From contig NC_054878.1 of NCBI RefSeq assembly GCF_018320785.1, positions 45,069,429-45,133,428 of the forward strand: a DNA stretch of 64,000 nucleotides, read 5' to 3'. The notes under the pieces are model-generated. The model did no database searches and was not told the origin of the DNA. It worked only from the letters and a program-made list of their open reading frames with translations. The position numbers and the translations under genes are program-made. This document shows, piece by piece, positions 1-10,659 of this stretch; the stretch's first letter is position 1; every line of letters starts with the position of its first letter. This DNA comes from Cheilinus undulatus (lineage: Eukaryota > Chordata > Actinopteri > Labriformes > Labridae).

Positions 1-620
1 TTGCACCGACAACTGAAGGTAACGAACCTGTTACTAAGACTATAGGAATTATGGCAATGGACGAATTTGCCAAAATGTTGAAGCATCCCTTTAAATATAA
101 TCTGCTTAGCTTATGTTATCATTATGTATCATGTTTCTTGTTTTAATGAAATAATAAGAATCCTCTGTACATAGAAAATTGTTCTCAGGAAGTGAAACTA
201 GAATGGGAAAGTTCATGAATGAAGTTAAATGTAAATAGGTCATAAAACGGGAAGCATCCTGGAAGCCAGACGGGCGGAGGAGGACAGCTGGTGCTCGTAC
301 CGAGAACACTCTAAAGACAATTATATGATTTTTCTTAGTAATGAAGCTATACAAGTTGTTGTGCAAAAGCCCCTTTGCTGAACCCTGTTGCTATGTGAAG
401 ACACCCACTTTCACTGGGTGTGCACTATCAAAGAACTGTATATAAGCTGATGTTTTCTACCTCATTCTTTAATGAGAGGAAATTGCATCTTATGATTGTA
501 AACTACTCATTCCTTGCAATTAAAAAAGCTTAAAGATAACTCTACTCTTCTGTCATCCTTCCACGCTGGCACCACCAGTCAGAGGTGGATAAGAGAGAAT
601 TTTTCTGATATTACTCATCT
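1..620. other. Unassigned AT-rich sequence with LTR-like signals
   Basis: No convincing gene. From about 400 to 600 the + strand has a TATA-box-like stretch (TATATAAG near 440), then an AATTAAA near 520 and a short downstream tail, an arrangement seen in retroelement LTRs. I could not find matched ends, a target-site duplication or an adjacent primer-binding site, so LTR identity is only a guess. Confidence 0.25.
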
Positions 621-951
621 TTAACCCTTTACCTACTGAGCCGGCGCCAGCACTGTGTTTTATATGTCCAGAGTATTATTACCGTAACTCTGTCAAAGTT
701 TGTCCGATCAAAAAAATTCCAATGGTGTTGGAAAGCTGAGAATTATGGGCATGCGCACATACATGGCTCATTACGGTACTAGCAACCACAAGATGTGGGC
801 ATTCATAGCAAAACACCAGAAGTATTGCGAGACCGCGACATGGATTCTCAACACTGTAACTCCTCTAAAGTTTGCTCAATCTGAAAAATTTCAATGCTGG
901 CAGAGAGCTGAGAATCTGTGCTTTCAGGCAATATATGATGTGTGGTATATA

Positions 952-1812
952 CGGTGTTTAACAAATTTATTAGACCACCCCATTCCTAACCAAAGTAAGG
1001 TTTATGCCACAGCTGCCCTAAATTAACAGCACTGGTAATTACCAAAATCATTTTTTATGTTTCTGCAATGGTTAATACACCAATATATAGAAGCTCTTTA
1101 ACCCAAATGATATTTTTAATGCTAAAATATAATTATTATTGTTATCCATGAATTTTTAAATGTACTGATTTACAAAAAAACTGAATAAATAGTAAAGCAC
1201 ATTATTATTTCTTGGTTAATATGTCAAATTATAGTTATTTACTGCCATTCCTGAACAGAAAAATGAGTTTTAGTGGTTGAATGTTATGCTTGATTAATTT
1301 CTGACTTCTCAGAGAAGCCCAGTGAGCCGGCTCAAATTTGGGTGAATTCAGTTTCAAATCCCTCATTCCTTTTGTTTTTGTTTGTTTTTTTGTTTGTTTG
1401 TTTGTTTGTTTGTTTGTTTTCTGTTTGTTTTTTTGTTTTTTTTATTTAGTGATGCAAGACAATACAAACCAGAACAGAACAGAATAGTGAGAAACAAGAT
1501 ACAAACATTAAAAAAAAAAAAAAAAAAAGACAAAAGACAAAGAAGAACTGCGGATACTTGAAGCTGCTAAGACAACACTACACAGACCTGGGAGGAGACT
1601 AACAACAACATGTTGTGGCATTTAGAGTTGAGAGTGTTGAAGAGCTGTGTCCGTATGATTTCGATTTCATACGAAATCCTTCATTCCTGTTCAAACTGGT
1701 AAAACATGGAGAGCTGACTGAAAATGAAAGAGTCTGTATTAAAGCACTTTATGATGCTGGATGGTCTCTGAGACAAATATGACAGGTGGTCTAATACATT
1801 TGTTAAGCACTG
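952..1812. mobile_element. Tc1/mariner-type MITE nested in the piggyBac-like element
   Basis: TA dinucleotides flank terminal repeats that read roughly CAGTGCTTAACAAAT...TTAGACCACC inward. A second copy of the same family lies at 32490-33037 in opposite orientation and aligns through most of its length. Without the retroposon inserted in it, this copy would be about 540 bp, matching the 548 bp of the second copy. No transposase frame is left. Confidence 0.75.
1371..1673 (-). mobile_element. Retroposon fragment with 15-bp target-site duplication
   Basis: The block interrupts the MITE and is flanked by AAATCCCTCATTCCT (1356-1370) and the same 15-mer with one change (1674-1688). Its left edge is a long T/TTTG-rich run, which reads as a 3' poly-A tail on the minus strand, and a second A-run lies at 1509-1530. 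The second MITE copy lacks the insert, which confirms the boundaries. Class (SINE or LINE end) not recognised. Confidence 0.7.
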
Positions 1813-2398
1813 TATATTACGGAAAACAGCAGCTTTGGCAGAAGACGAGTGAGAAAGGAGAGTGAAGGAAGAGAGTAAACGGAGAGCGAGAGAGAGAGTG
1901 GTGTTCTGTTTTCAAAAAATAGCGTTAGATAGTGGCATTTGTGTGTGTCTGTCATGTGCAATAACAATATGTTACTAGAGAATGTTGAGATTGCATTTTT
2001 CCACCTTTATTTGCACTAATTGTCACCTATGTATATAGTTATCTTTGCACTGTTTTGCACACCCAGAGTCCTAGACTCAAAAATGACTGGTGATTGTTCT
2101 AAACATGTACAGGTTCACATTTCAAATGTCAAATCAAAACTTCATGAGCAATAATAAAATTTCTTCTCATAAAAGCCATGAAAAACAAATCTGTTTTTGT
2201 GTTTTTCTTCTTTTAAACTGCTGACAATTCCATATAATGTGCAATAATCATTAACCAGATGTTGGAAAGTCTAGTTCAAATACTCCTGGGAAAAGGGACC
2301 AAAGCTCTCAGACTTAGGGCATTTCCTGACCATTTTACAGCCATAATAACAAAATATGTCCAAATTGCCATTTTCAGACTCAGTAGGTAAAGGGTTAA

Positions 2399-4139
2399 AT
2401 GGTATGGGTAATAGCAGACACATGTAAGTTTAATATGTAAAGATTTGGTGTGCCTAGTCCAAATAGTCTCTGAGTAACTGAGAGTAATGTAAAAAATGTT
2501 GCAACTGTCCCCAGTCTCCCCTGTATTGTGGTGTGTTTTGCACTGTTTTGTTTGTTTATTTTTGAACTAAAAATGAAGTTGCTAAATTAACATTCTCAAG
2601 TTAACTGTTTCCACATTATTGGAGTCAGTAAGGTCAGACTAAAGTCTAAGTCTAAAATCCACATAATATTTTCTATGTATAAGATCCAAGATGAAGTAGA
2701 AACCAAATCCTGAGAGAGGTTCCTAACTGCCAGTATTTTAAAGAGTGGATAAGGTAGTGTTTTCTATCTATAAAGAATTGAAGAGATCATAAAATACTCC
2801 AGCCCATACTTCAGCAAAAACAGGGTTTCTTTTAGATCATCTTTTACTCAACATGATTTGTGTCTGAATCACGTAAAAGTGTGTGCACAAGAGTTTGTTG
2901 AAAATGACAAAAGAGGTATCTCTTTTTCCAAAACGAGTGAGACTCTGTTTATATTTAACATCTCTGCTGTGCTCAGTGCGGGTGTGACAGACTGATCCAG
3001 GGTCAGCAGCATCACTGAGCAGACTCACAGGATCTGATCTAAAACTTAAAGGAGTGTTGTCTGTAACGTGGAGGATGCATATTTATTTTCTCAGCTAAAG
3101 CTCAGTCATCCAACTGATTGATCAGAGGGAGGGGTCTGTGTTTTTAGCTTTAATCAGAGCAGAGAGTCCCTGACTTAAAACGGCACAGTAAAAAGCAGAC
3201 ACACGACACTAACGTGCAGTGAGCTCAGGCTGAATGAACGTGCTGTATGTTGGCTGTCTGCTAAATCTGACTTTAAAAACTTTACCTGTATTGAACTGAA
3301 TATCCACTCTCCTCTTTTCTCTTTCCTTCAACTCCACGGCCTCGACGTCTACCAAAGATTGCATAGACAAGAGCACCCACTTCATCCCCAATTCAAGTAC
3401 AATCAATAACTTAAAGGAGGAGCGAGTCGCTCTGAGACGAAATAGGATCAGGGCTTAAGCCCATGTAGCCACCCCCTAACTCCACCAATGCTTTGGACAT
3501 CAGTATCAGGACTTAAAATCACGGCAGGGGTGACACATTGGGTCACAGGTTAATCTGACCACCACAGATGACAGCGGTCTGAAGGGGGCCCTCTGGGATT
3601 AATAGCCTACTGATTTTTTGGAGGTAATAACATTAGGGGAAGTACTCAGGATGACTAGGAGAAAGGTGCTCTTTTAAGCTGCGATATTTTTAACGTTTCT
3701 ACAATAAACAACACTTAATAGCATGGACAAGCAACGTTTTCAGGTGTTTTTTTCTGATTGAGTAATCAGCTATAGCCTATTTAACATGCCATCATCTGAA
3801 CAGATTACGTAGCCTATATTAATAATTTCCCTGTAGCCTAATACCGTTCAAACTCATAAACCCCCGCAAAGTGCTAGTATGTAGTCTGAACACATGTTTA
3901 GATTGTTTTTTGTAATTAAATACAAGAATGCACGACTATCAAGAGCTAACAAGGCTGTCACAAGTTAACACAGTGAGCACGTCTGTCTACTTTACTTACT
4001 AGTCTTGTTTAAACACATCCCTGAGACGGGATGTGCCCGTTCCAGGCTGTGTGCAAGTATAAACATCCCCAAATCCATCAGATTCATAAACAAAATCATC
4101 AGGACGACAAATATAAAACGAAAAGTTTTTCTCTTTTTT
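2399..4139. other. Intergenic sequence without recognised gene
   Basis: Short open frames on the minus strand at 2837-3028 and 3209-3406 have no recognisable domain. A stretch around 3000-3200 is less AT-rich and, read on the minus strand, has a CCAAT-like inverted box and a possible 5' leader, so a promoter of a gene running off the left edge cannot be excluded. I see nothing firm. Confidence 0.4.
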
Positions 4140-5015
4140 CCTATGGTTATCCTTTGTGAATTCTGTGATTTCTAGTTTGATCTTGTATTAGGTTTTGAGT
4201 TTATTAGGAGTTTTCTTTAGCCCTCGTGTTTCTTGTGTAGTATTTTCCTGTTTCTATTATTTAGTTACTTCTTGTGTTTTATGTTTTATCACTCCTTGTA
4301 TTTCATGTCTAGTTATTCTCTGTGCTTCATGTTTAGGTTATTCCCTGTGTTTTATGTTTAGTTACTCCTTGTATTTTATGTCCAGTTATTCCTTGTTTCA
4401 TGTCTAGTTTTACTCCTCATGTTTCATGTTTAGTAATTCCCTGCTTCATGTTAGTTTTACATTCCCTGTGTTTCATGTTTGGTTAATTCCTGTGTCTCAT
4501 GTTTTAGTTTTACTCCCTGTGTTTGAGTTTCACTCCTTGGTTCATTGTATCCTCCTGTGGTTTCAGTGTTTCTGTAGTTTAGCTTCTTGTGTTCAGTTTT
4601 CAGTCCTTGTGTGCTTCTTGTGTTAGGCCCCATGTTTCCTGTTTTATCTTGTAGTTGCCTTCCCTTGTGTGTGATTCCAAGTTTTGCTTTCTGCCTGAGT
4701 TTCCCTCCACTTTGATTATCCTTCACCAGTTTCACCTGTGTCTGATTGTCCACACCTGTCTGCCATTGTTAATCACTCCCTGTGTATATAAGCTCTGTGT
4801 CTCCCTGTGTCTGTGTTGGTTTATTGCAAATGTCTTCCTTGTGTCAGTTACTCCTCGTGCTTCCTTGTGCTTCTTTTGGATTTTGTTTTGTTGATTTTGA
4901 TTCCAGTGTTTTAGTTTCAAGTAAGTTTGTTTGTTTAATTAAATCAGTCATTTCAGTTATCTGCATTTGGGTCCTCCCTTTTGAGTTTTTTGCCTGAAAT
5001 CCGTGACATTTACAG
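4140..5015 (+). repeat. T-rich interspersed repeat with internal minisatellite
   Basis: The + strand is strongly T/TG-rich. Between about 4255 and 4530 a 25-30 bp unit built on 'CCCTGTGTTTCATGTTTAGTTA' variants repeats in tandem. The part 4540-4830 is clearly homologous to 53920-54210 (shared runs such as TTTCCCTCCA, CACACCTGTCT, CACTCCCTGTGTAT). A TATATAAG near 4786 and a terminal GTGACA near 5003 fit an LTR or non-autonomous element. The cysteine-rich open frames here are low-complexity artefacts. Confidence 0.6.
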
Positions 5016-5193
5016 ATCTGTTCACTCTGGGACCTAGTTTCAAAAAGTAGCATTCCAGAATGTTGTTTCCGTGTGGATGATACGCTGATATGACAAAATA
5101 CTTTTGCGTATACTCCTGAATTCCTCTTCATGTGGACGGGGCTTTAGTCCCACTGAAGTTTCCTGTACTCCAATGGGCCACATATCTCACTTT

Positions 5194-5199
5194 TTTAAT
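5194..5199 (-). promoter_or_regulatory. Possible poly(A) signal of ccr6
   Basis: The minus strand reads ATTAAA about 60 nt after the ccr6 stop codon. It is the common variant of the AATAAA hexamer, judged by position only. Confidence 0.35.
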
Positions 5200-5259
5200 G
5201 CTGTGAGTTTCTCTTCCACATCAGACGCAGCCACCTGAACATGAACCCGCCTGGCGTCC

Positions 5260-6381
5260 TCACATGGTGAAAGACGAGCCGTTTTCACTGGTTCCATCCA
5301 CTGAGCAGCGTGTGGACAAGTAAACCTCTGAGGTGGTCCTGGAGAAGCATTGAGAGGCGATGTACCTCTTCCCCAGACACCACACACCCCGGACGATCCT
5401 CCTGAAGTGGTTTCTGAATTCCGCCCCAATGAAGGCGTACAGGACCGGGTTCAGGCAGCAGTGCAGGTAGGCAATGGTTTGCGTCACTGTCTTGGCTGTG
5501 AGTAAGGCATCTGAGTCTTCACATGTCATTTCTCCAAACATGGTGATGGTGTCATAGAGCAGTGTGACGTTGTAGGGAAGATGGCAGATGACGAACACCG
5601 CCACCACCACCAGCACCACCCGCACAGCCTTGTGCCGCTGGAAGTTCTTGGCTTTGAGCAGGGTGATGATGATGGCGGTGTAGCAGAAGACCATGATGAG
5701 CAGTGGCAGGAAGAAGCCCACAGCCAGCTGGGTGCTGGGGATCGCCAGCCTTGCTATCTTGGCTATAGCGGTGTCCGTGAACTTGAACTCGCAGACATAA
5801 TGAGAGGGCTCAAAGTCAAGGGTCCCCTCCTCAGTGATAAGGATGCTCTCTGTGTGGGACGCATCATACCAGTTGTAAAAGTAGAAGGAAGGGACGGACA
5901 GCAGTAAGGCAAAGACCCAGACGATGGTGCAGATGAGGCAACTGTACTGAAGAGAGCGCAGTCTGAAGCTGCGGCGAGCCTGGACGATGGCAATGTAATG
6001 GTCAGTGCTGATGCAGGCGAGCAGCAGCATGCCGCTGTATAGATTAATGCTGTAGGAGCCGTGCAGTAGCTTGCAGGCGACCGGCCCCATAGACCACGCC
6101 GTCAGCTCGTTGTAGACGATAAGAGGCAGTAATACCACAAAGACCAGGTCTGCAATGGCCATGTTGAGCAGGTAGACGTCAGTCATGGACTTTGTCCTCT
6201 TGTAGAAGGCGTAGGTGACGATCACCAGACTGTTCCCCATGAAGCCCAGGATGCAGATGATGGAGTGGATCACGAGCTCAACATTGTGGTTCCTCTGGTG
6301 ATTACACGGTGTTTCTATTTCATATAAATAATCTGTTTCATTGAAGTCATGATCTGATCGGTGGGTGACCTCAATCATCAT
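5260..6381 (-). CDS. ccr6: C-C chemokine receptor type 6-like GPCR
   Basis: Class A seven-transmembrane receptor of the chemokine family, acting at the plasma membrane of leukocytes; mammalian CCR6 binds CCL20. Visible features: an N-glycosylation site (NET) in an acidic tyrosine-bearing N-terminus, GNSLV in TM1, LNMAIADLVF in TM2, the ECL1/ECL2 cysteines (ACKLL, YVCEF), IAIVQA after TM3, RSFRLRS in ICL2, FCYT in TM5, RHKAVRV, CHLPYN in TM6 and HCCLNPVLYAFIG in TM7. The C-terminus ends SSFTM as I recall for mammalian CCR6. The length of 373 aa is close to human CCR6 (374). The frame is open 23 codons further upstream, but that part reads as a polypyrimidine tract ending CAG at 6388, so I start at the ATG just inside this acceptor (6381); a second ATG follows. 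An upstream 5' exon was not identified. Odd: the DRY arginine is histidine (DHY, codon 5998-6000). Confidence 0.92.
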   Translation of the reverse strand: MMIEVTHRSDHDFNETDYLYEIETPCNHQRNHNVELVIHSIICILGFMGNSLVIVTYAFYKRTKSMTDVYLLNMAIADLVFVVLLPLIVYNELTAWSMGPVACKLLHGSYSINLYSGMLLLACISTDHYIAIVQARRSFRLRSLQYSCLICTIVWVFALLLSVPSFYFYNWYDASHTESILITEEGTLDFEPSHYVCEFKFTDTAIAKIARLAIPSTQLAVGFFLPLLIMVFCYTAIIITLLKAKNFQRHKAVRVVLVVVAVFVICHLPYNVTLLYDTITMFGEMTCEDSDALLTAKTVTQTIAYLHCCLNPVLYAFIGAEFRNHFRRIVRGVWCLGKRYIASQCFSRTTSEVYLSTRCSVDGTSENGSSFTM

Positions 6382-6516
6382 GTGCAGCTGCAAACAAGAG
6401 ACAGAACAGAGACAGAGCATTGAACTGACTCTTTGGATCAGTGAAATCAATCTCAGACACCTGTTATCATTAGTTTGCGAGGTGAGCCCAATTAAAGGAA
6501 AACTACTTAAGAAGGA

Positions 6517-7693
6517 CGTTCCACATTATTAAGCAGGCCACAGGTTTCAAGCAACATAAAAACATATTATGAAGACTTAAGCGCGATCATTGTACTGTTA
6601 AGACATTTGTGGCTGATTCAGAGCGCAGATGGGTCCGTGCAGATAAAGGCATAGTGAGGAAGGTTTCTGATGGACAAATACATCAGATTAAGAGAGCAGA
6701 TGCTAAAATGCCATTACAAAGCAGCAAACAGGTATTTGAAGCTGCTGGTACCTCTGGAGTCCCACCAACCTTAAGGTGTAGGATCCTCCAGAGGCTTGCA
6801 GTTGTGTGTAAACCTACTATTCAGCCCCCCTAACCAATGCTCACAAGCAGAAACGGTTGCAGTGGGCCCAGAGACTCATTTTCAAACAGTCTTGTTGACT
6901 GATGAGTGCCGTGCAACCCTGGATGGTCCAGATGGAGGAGTAGTGGATGGTTGGTGGATGGCCACCGTGTCCCAACAAGGCTATGACATCAGCAAGGAGG
7001 GGGCGGAGTCATGTTCTGGGCCAGAATCACGGGGAGAGAGCTGGTAGGCCCCTTCAGGGTTCCTGAAGGTGTGAAAATGACCTCGGCAAAGTATATAGAG
7101 CTTCTGGCTGGCCACTTTCTTCCATGGTACAAAAAGAAGAACAGTGCCTTCTGTAGTAAAATGCACCATCTCATGCTGCAGAGAATCCCTCTGTGTCATT
7201 GGCTGCTATGGGCATAAAAGGAGAGAAACTCATGGTGTGGCCCCCATCCTCCCCTGACCTCAACCCTGCTGAGAACCTTTGGAGCGTCCTCAAGCTAAAG
7301 ATCTATGAGGGTGGGAGGCAGTTCACATCAAAACAGCAGCTCTGGGAGGATATTCCGACATCCTGCCAAGAAATTCAAGCGGAAACTCTCCAAAAACTCA
7401 CAAGTTCAATGGATGCAAGAATAGTGAAGGTGATATCAAAGAAGGGCTCCTATGTTAACATGGAACTTGGCCTGTTAAGATGTTTTTGATTGAAATAGCT
7501 TTGATTTCAGTAAATATGACCTCCTAATGCTGCAAATTCAACAAATGACCATTTTCAGTTCTTTACAACCTATAAAATGTTTTGAAACTCTGTTGTGCTT
7601 AATGATGTGGAACAGTGCATTTTGAGGTTTTTTAATTTTTGAAAGAAAATAGTTATCATTGGGAGGTTTGATAAAATTTGAATTATGCTCTAA
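6517..7693 (+). pseudogene. Tc1/mariner transposase relic (frameshifted)
   Basis: DNA transposon relic of the same family as 56826-58204, in opposite orientation. Coding pieces in order: helix-turn-helix region (6609-6833, [15 protein letters not shown]), first catalytic-Asp region (about 6895-6935, [16 protein letters not shown]), middle (7011-7217, [15 protein letters not shown]) and the DDE end (7190-7489, PPSSPDLNPAENLWSVLK). The frame is broken at least twice. The outer terminal repeats are missing; the copy starts and ends near the inner repeats (TTCCACATTATTAAGCA at 6519). It is not expected to be active. Confidence 0.85.
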
Positions 7694-7699
7694 GACGAA

Positions 7700-8234
7700 C
7701 ACCCGCTCACATGAACTGGCATTGACACAAACATGCTAAAGAGTGTTACGATACCTTCTGATGGGGAAAACAATCTGCATGAAGTCGATGAGTAAAAGTA
7801 AAATCAGTCCTTAGCTTCAACCTGGAAACCCACCAAAGAAATAGTTCTCATAGTGTGTTGATTTACACTAGACTATCTTTAAACTGAAATGATCCTGAAG
7901 GAAATCTAATCACAGAGCATCTCTGAACTTTGGAATAAACCACCTGAACAAGTGCAGTTAAACATTAACAGAATAAAACTTTATCAGATGGAATGTAAAG
8001 GTCTAATCAGTTTCAGTCGTTTACAGCATTTAATACTTCAGTCTGTTGTTTGTTTATGATTTGTGTACCTGACCTCATTATTAATAAAGTATCTGACTCT
8101 AAAAGGGTAAAAATAATCAAAATTCTTACTCTAATTCACTGAGTTGCAGTGACAGTAGGCTAAGTGAGCTGGCACATACACATCTTTTCTAAGCAATGTT
8201 TCCAGCCCTGGCCTGTTAAGATTCCTGAAAATCC
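7700..8234. other. Segment with homology to the upstream region of NLR gene A
   Basis: Between about 7780 and 8060 this sequence aligns with 27575-27790. Shared stretches include ACCACCTG, TGCAGT-AAACATTAACA, TTATCAG, AAGGTCTAA and TTACAGCATTTA in the same order. No gene is evident. It may be a dispersed repeat or a trace of segmental duplication. Confidence 0.5.
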
Positions 8235-8243
8235 CAGGAAATC

Positions 8244-9436
8244 CAGTGTTACTTTTGGCACATATTTTTAATTTAAATCACAGTTTTAGTCTTTAAATGA
8301 AATGCATTTTAGTTTTAGTCACATTTTAGTCATTTCTATCTTTTTTAGTTTTAGTCTAGTTTTAGTCCATAAAAAGGACTCACATTTCAGTCTTTACTTT
8401 TAGTCCAAGCATTTATTTTCTTGCCTTAATCTGGAACCAAATCACAGTAGTGTTTTATGCACTCTACTAAACCTGGGTCCCTGCTTTCTACAGCTGAGAG
8501 GCAGAAGAGCTACAGATGCATTGTTTTCTGACAGATTTACCCCCATTGGAGAAACTTGACCAAAGCTGGTCACGGCAGGTCATTTTTAAGTTTTTTACAC
8601 ATTATGAAAGTGTAGGTTCCAAGCTTTCAAATGGTGTTTATACACCTTAATCTGAGCGTATTTTACAAAGATATGCTCATTTGAATGTTAACTTCTAGTT
8701 TCTGTTTGTTCTGAGAAAACCAGGCTCAAAGTTTCAGGACTTTTCTTACCTTCAGGCAGGCCAGGTAATGTTTGAATGACAGGGCCACATTTACATAAAG
8801 TCCACCCGAATCTAACTGGTGATGCTCATTCAAATATTCCCATAGGAAATCCGCTGTCATCAAACTTACACTTTCAAGTGATCCTGAAGTCATCCCAAGT
8901 CTTTTGATAATTCTTGCCGCTTCTTCATTGTCTCTTCTACTTTTCTTCCCTGCAGGGTGGATCATGAGGCTTGTTGATAAAGGTGATAACTAGAAACAGC
9001 TGTGTTTAGGTGCCGGGGGAGGGGTGGTATTTGAGCCATGCGGTGTTTGTTATTGTCCATCTCAACTGGCGAAACTGGTTGTGCTACTCATCGGATGATT
9101 AGTTTAAATGTCGGACTTGCATAAAATGAGAAAAAACAAAAAATGATAATTTTGAAGAAAACGACTTTGTATCCATTTTTCTCAACCACCAGAATGCCGA
9201 CTTGCAGGAACTTTATCTTGCTTTGGTCACAAATATCGTGGATTTTGAATGTCCAGCGAAAACTACATTACATTTTAGTCCAGTTTTAGTCATCTTGATG
9301 AAAACTAAACTTAGTTTTTGTCAGTTTTAATCATCACAGATCTATTTTTGTTAGTCGTAGTCTAGTTTTTGTCATGGAAAAAAAGGCTGTTGGCGAATAT
9401 TTTTAGTCATAGTTTTAGTCAACAAAATTAACACTG
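8244..9436. mobile_element. hAT-like DNA element with TTTTAGTC repeats
   Basis: The ends CAGTGTTA... and ...TTAACACTG are inverted. A 9-bp direct repeat CAGGAAA(T/C)C flanks them (8235-8243, 9437-9445; one mismatch). Subterminal stretches at 8280-8410 and 9260-9430 are tandem TTTTAGTC/TAGTTTTAGTC motifs in inverted arrangement. The interior minus-strand frame 8726-8965 has no recognised domain. Confidence 0.7.
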
Positions 9437-9939
9437 CAGGAAACCCAATTGGACATGCCCAAAGACCTCCTAAAAGAGGCCTGAACCACCTCCAATAGCA
9501 CGTTGGCATGTAACGGAGTTCCGTCTAATGTCCGAATCCAGACACTCAGCAGAGGAAACTTGTAATCCCATTCTTTCAGTAAACCCAAAGCTCATGACCA
9601 CAGGTGAGGGTTTGACATTGGACCAGATGGTTATCTTAAAGCTCCATCTTCACTGCAACAGGCTGGTACAGCGACTGCATCACTTTTGATGCTGCACCTA
9701 CCTGAAGAGATGAAGATAGCTCCAAATGCCATTTATGCACAGACCTTAGACGTTTTATGAAATTTAGAGGCTGAAATGTTCCAGAGGTGTCCATTCAAAC
9801 ATGGAGTGGGCACAAGGGGAATGTAGGAGGGCGGGGAGGGTTCTGTGGTGTTCTGTTTGTGTGCCAGTATCACTACATGTTTAATGATGTTTTTACAACA
9901 CACCCAAATGGGAAAATGCAGATTCTAGCCTTGGTTTAT

Positions 9940-10420
9940 GACAGAGAACAAGCTTTCAGCCTTTCAGGTCTACTTGGGGGAGTATGGGAGATTAGTCATC
10001 CAGTCTACATGTATTTTCAGTCTCGTGTTTGGGGACATAGAAAGTCTCTGCTTTTTAAAAATGATGAGGTTCTGTTGGCTACTCTAGCAGTCATTGAGAG
10101 GAGTAGGTTTCTGCCTTATGTGAAGGAGTTCAAGTGTCTCTGGGTCTTGTTCATTAGTGATGATATAATGAAACTTCAGACTGACATAAGAGAAGGTAAG
10201 CATCAGGATCATAAGGGTGTTGTGCTGGACCCTTGTGGAGTCGAAAGACGAAGATTTCGATCTACAAGACCGCCTACACTCCAGCACTCACCTGTGGTCA
10301 ACTGTGCTGCAATGAGTCCTCAGAGAGGGACCTGGGCTCAGCCTTAGAAATAGGTGAAGCAGCTCAGGCTCAGATTGGTCTTTTGCATCTTCCCAATTGG
10401 GACGAAACCCTGGGGTAGGG
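9940..10420 (+). pseudogene. LINE reverse-transcriptase fragment
   Basis: Translated pieces follow the order of a LINE RT C-terminal half: a degenerate DD box followed by EVLLA (near 10066), then LPYVKEFKCLWVLFISDD (near 10110-10160), then, in another frame, RKTKISIYKTAYTPALTCG (10239-10295), matching the family pattern 'VKEFKYLGVLFTSD...KLSIYRSIYVPTLTYG'. It is frameshifted and truncated at both ends. Confidence 0.65.
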
Positions 10421-10659
10421 TTAGGATAGGCACTCTATGATGTTTAAGATAGGTCAAGGTCAGTGTTTAAAAACCATTTTCCTTGGTTCCTCAAAGTTTT
10501 TCTTACAAAACCTTTGTTTAAACTCTAAATACCTGTTTATTAGGGTTTTAGTCAATTTTATGCCAATCTAATTATGGCAGCCTAAGAGGAGGCAAAGCCT
10601 CGTGCCCCACTAAGATCTTAAGCACCGCCTTAGGGGGTTTGGGGACCAATGGTCTAGGT

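Larger units (their letters stand above)
625..2394. mobile_element. piggyBac-like non-autonomous DNA transposon
   Basis: The element is bounded by TTAA at 621-624 and 2395-2398. Its perfect 16-bp terminal inverted repeats start CCCTTTACCTACTGAG. TTAA duplication with CCC-starting termini is the piggyBac hallmark. No transposase is recognisable. Much of the length is a nested element (952-1812). The open frame at 700-1026 crosses the boundary of the nested element and is not a gene. Confidence 0.8.

Noticed and set aside
700-1026. 108-aa open frame in the 5' repeat block
   Set aside because: It crosses the boundary between the piggyBac-like element and the nested MITE, so it cannot be an old gene.
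4195-4997. Several Cys/Ser/Phe-rich open frames on both strands
   Set aside because: Low-complexity translation of a T-rich tandem repeat.
5581-5907. His-rich 108-aa open frame on the + strand
   Set aside because: It lies wholly antisense to the ccr6 coding exon and mirrors its TM6/ICL3 codons.
6382-6450. Upstream extension of the ccr6 frame (23 more codons)
   Set aside because: The stretch is a polypyrimidine tract ending in CAG, so it reads as intron.
8726-8965. 79-aa minus-strand frame inside the 8.2-9.4 kb element
   Set aside because: No transposase motif, and it is confined to a non-autonomous element.
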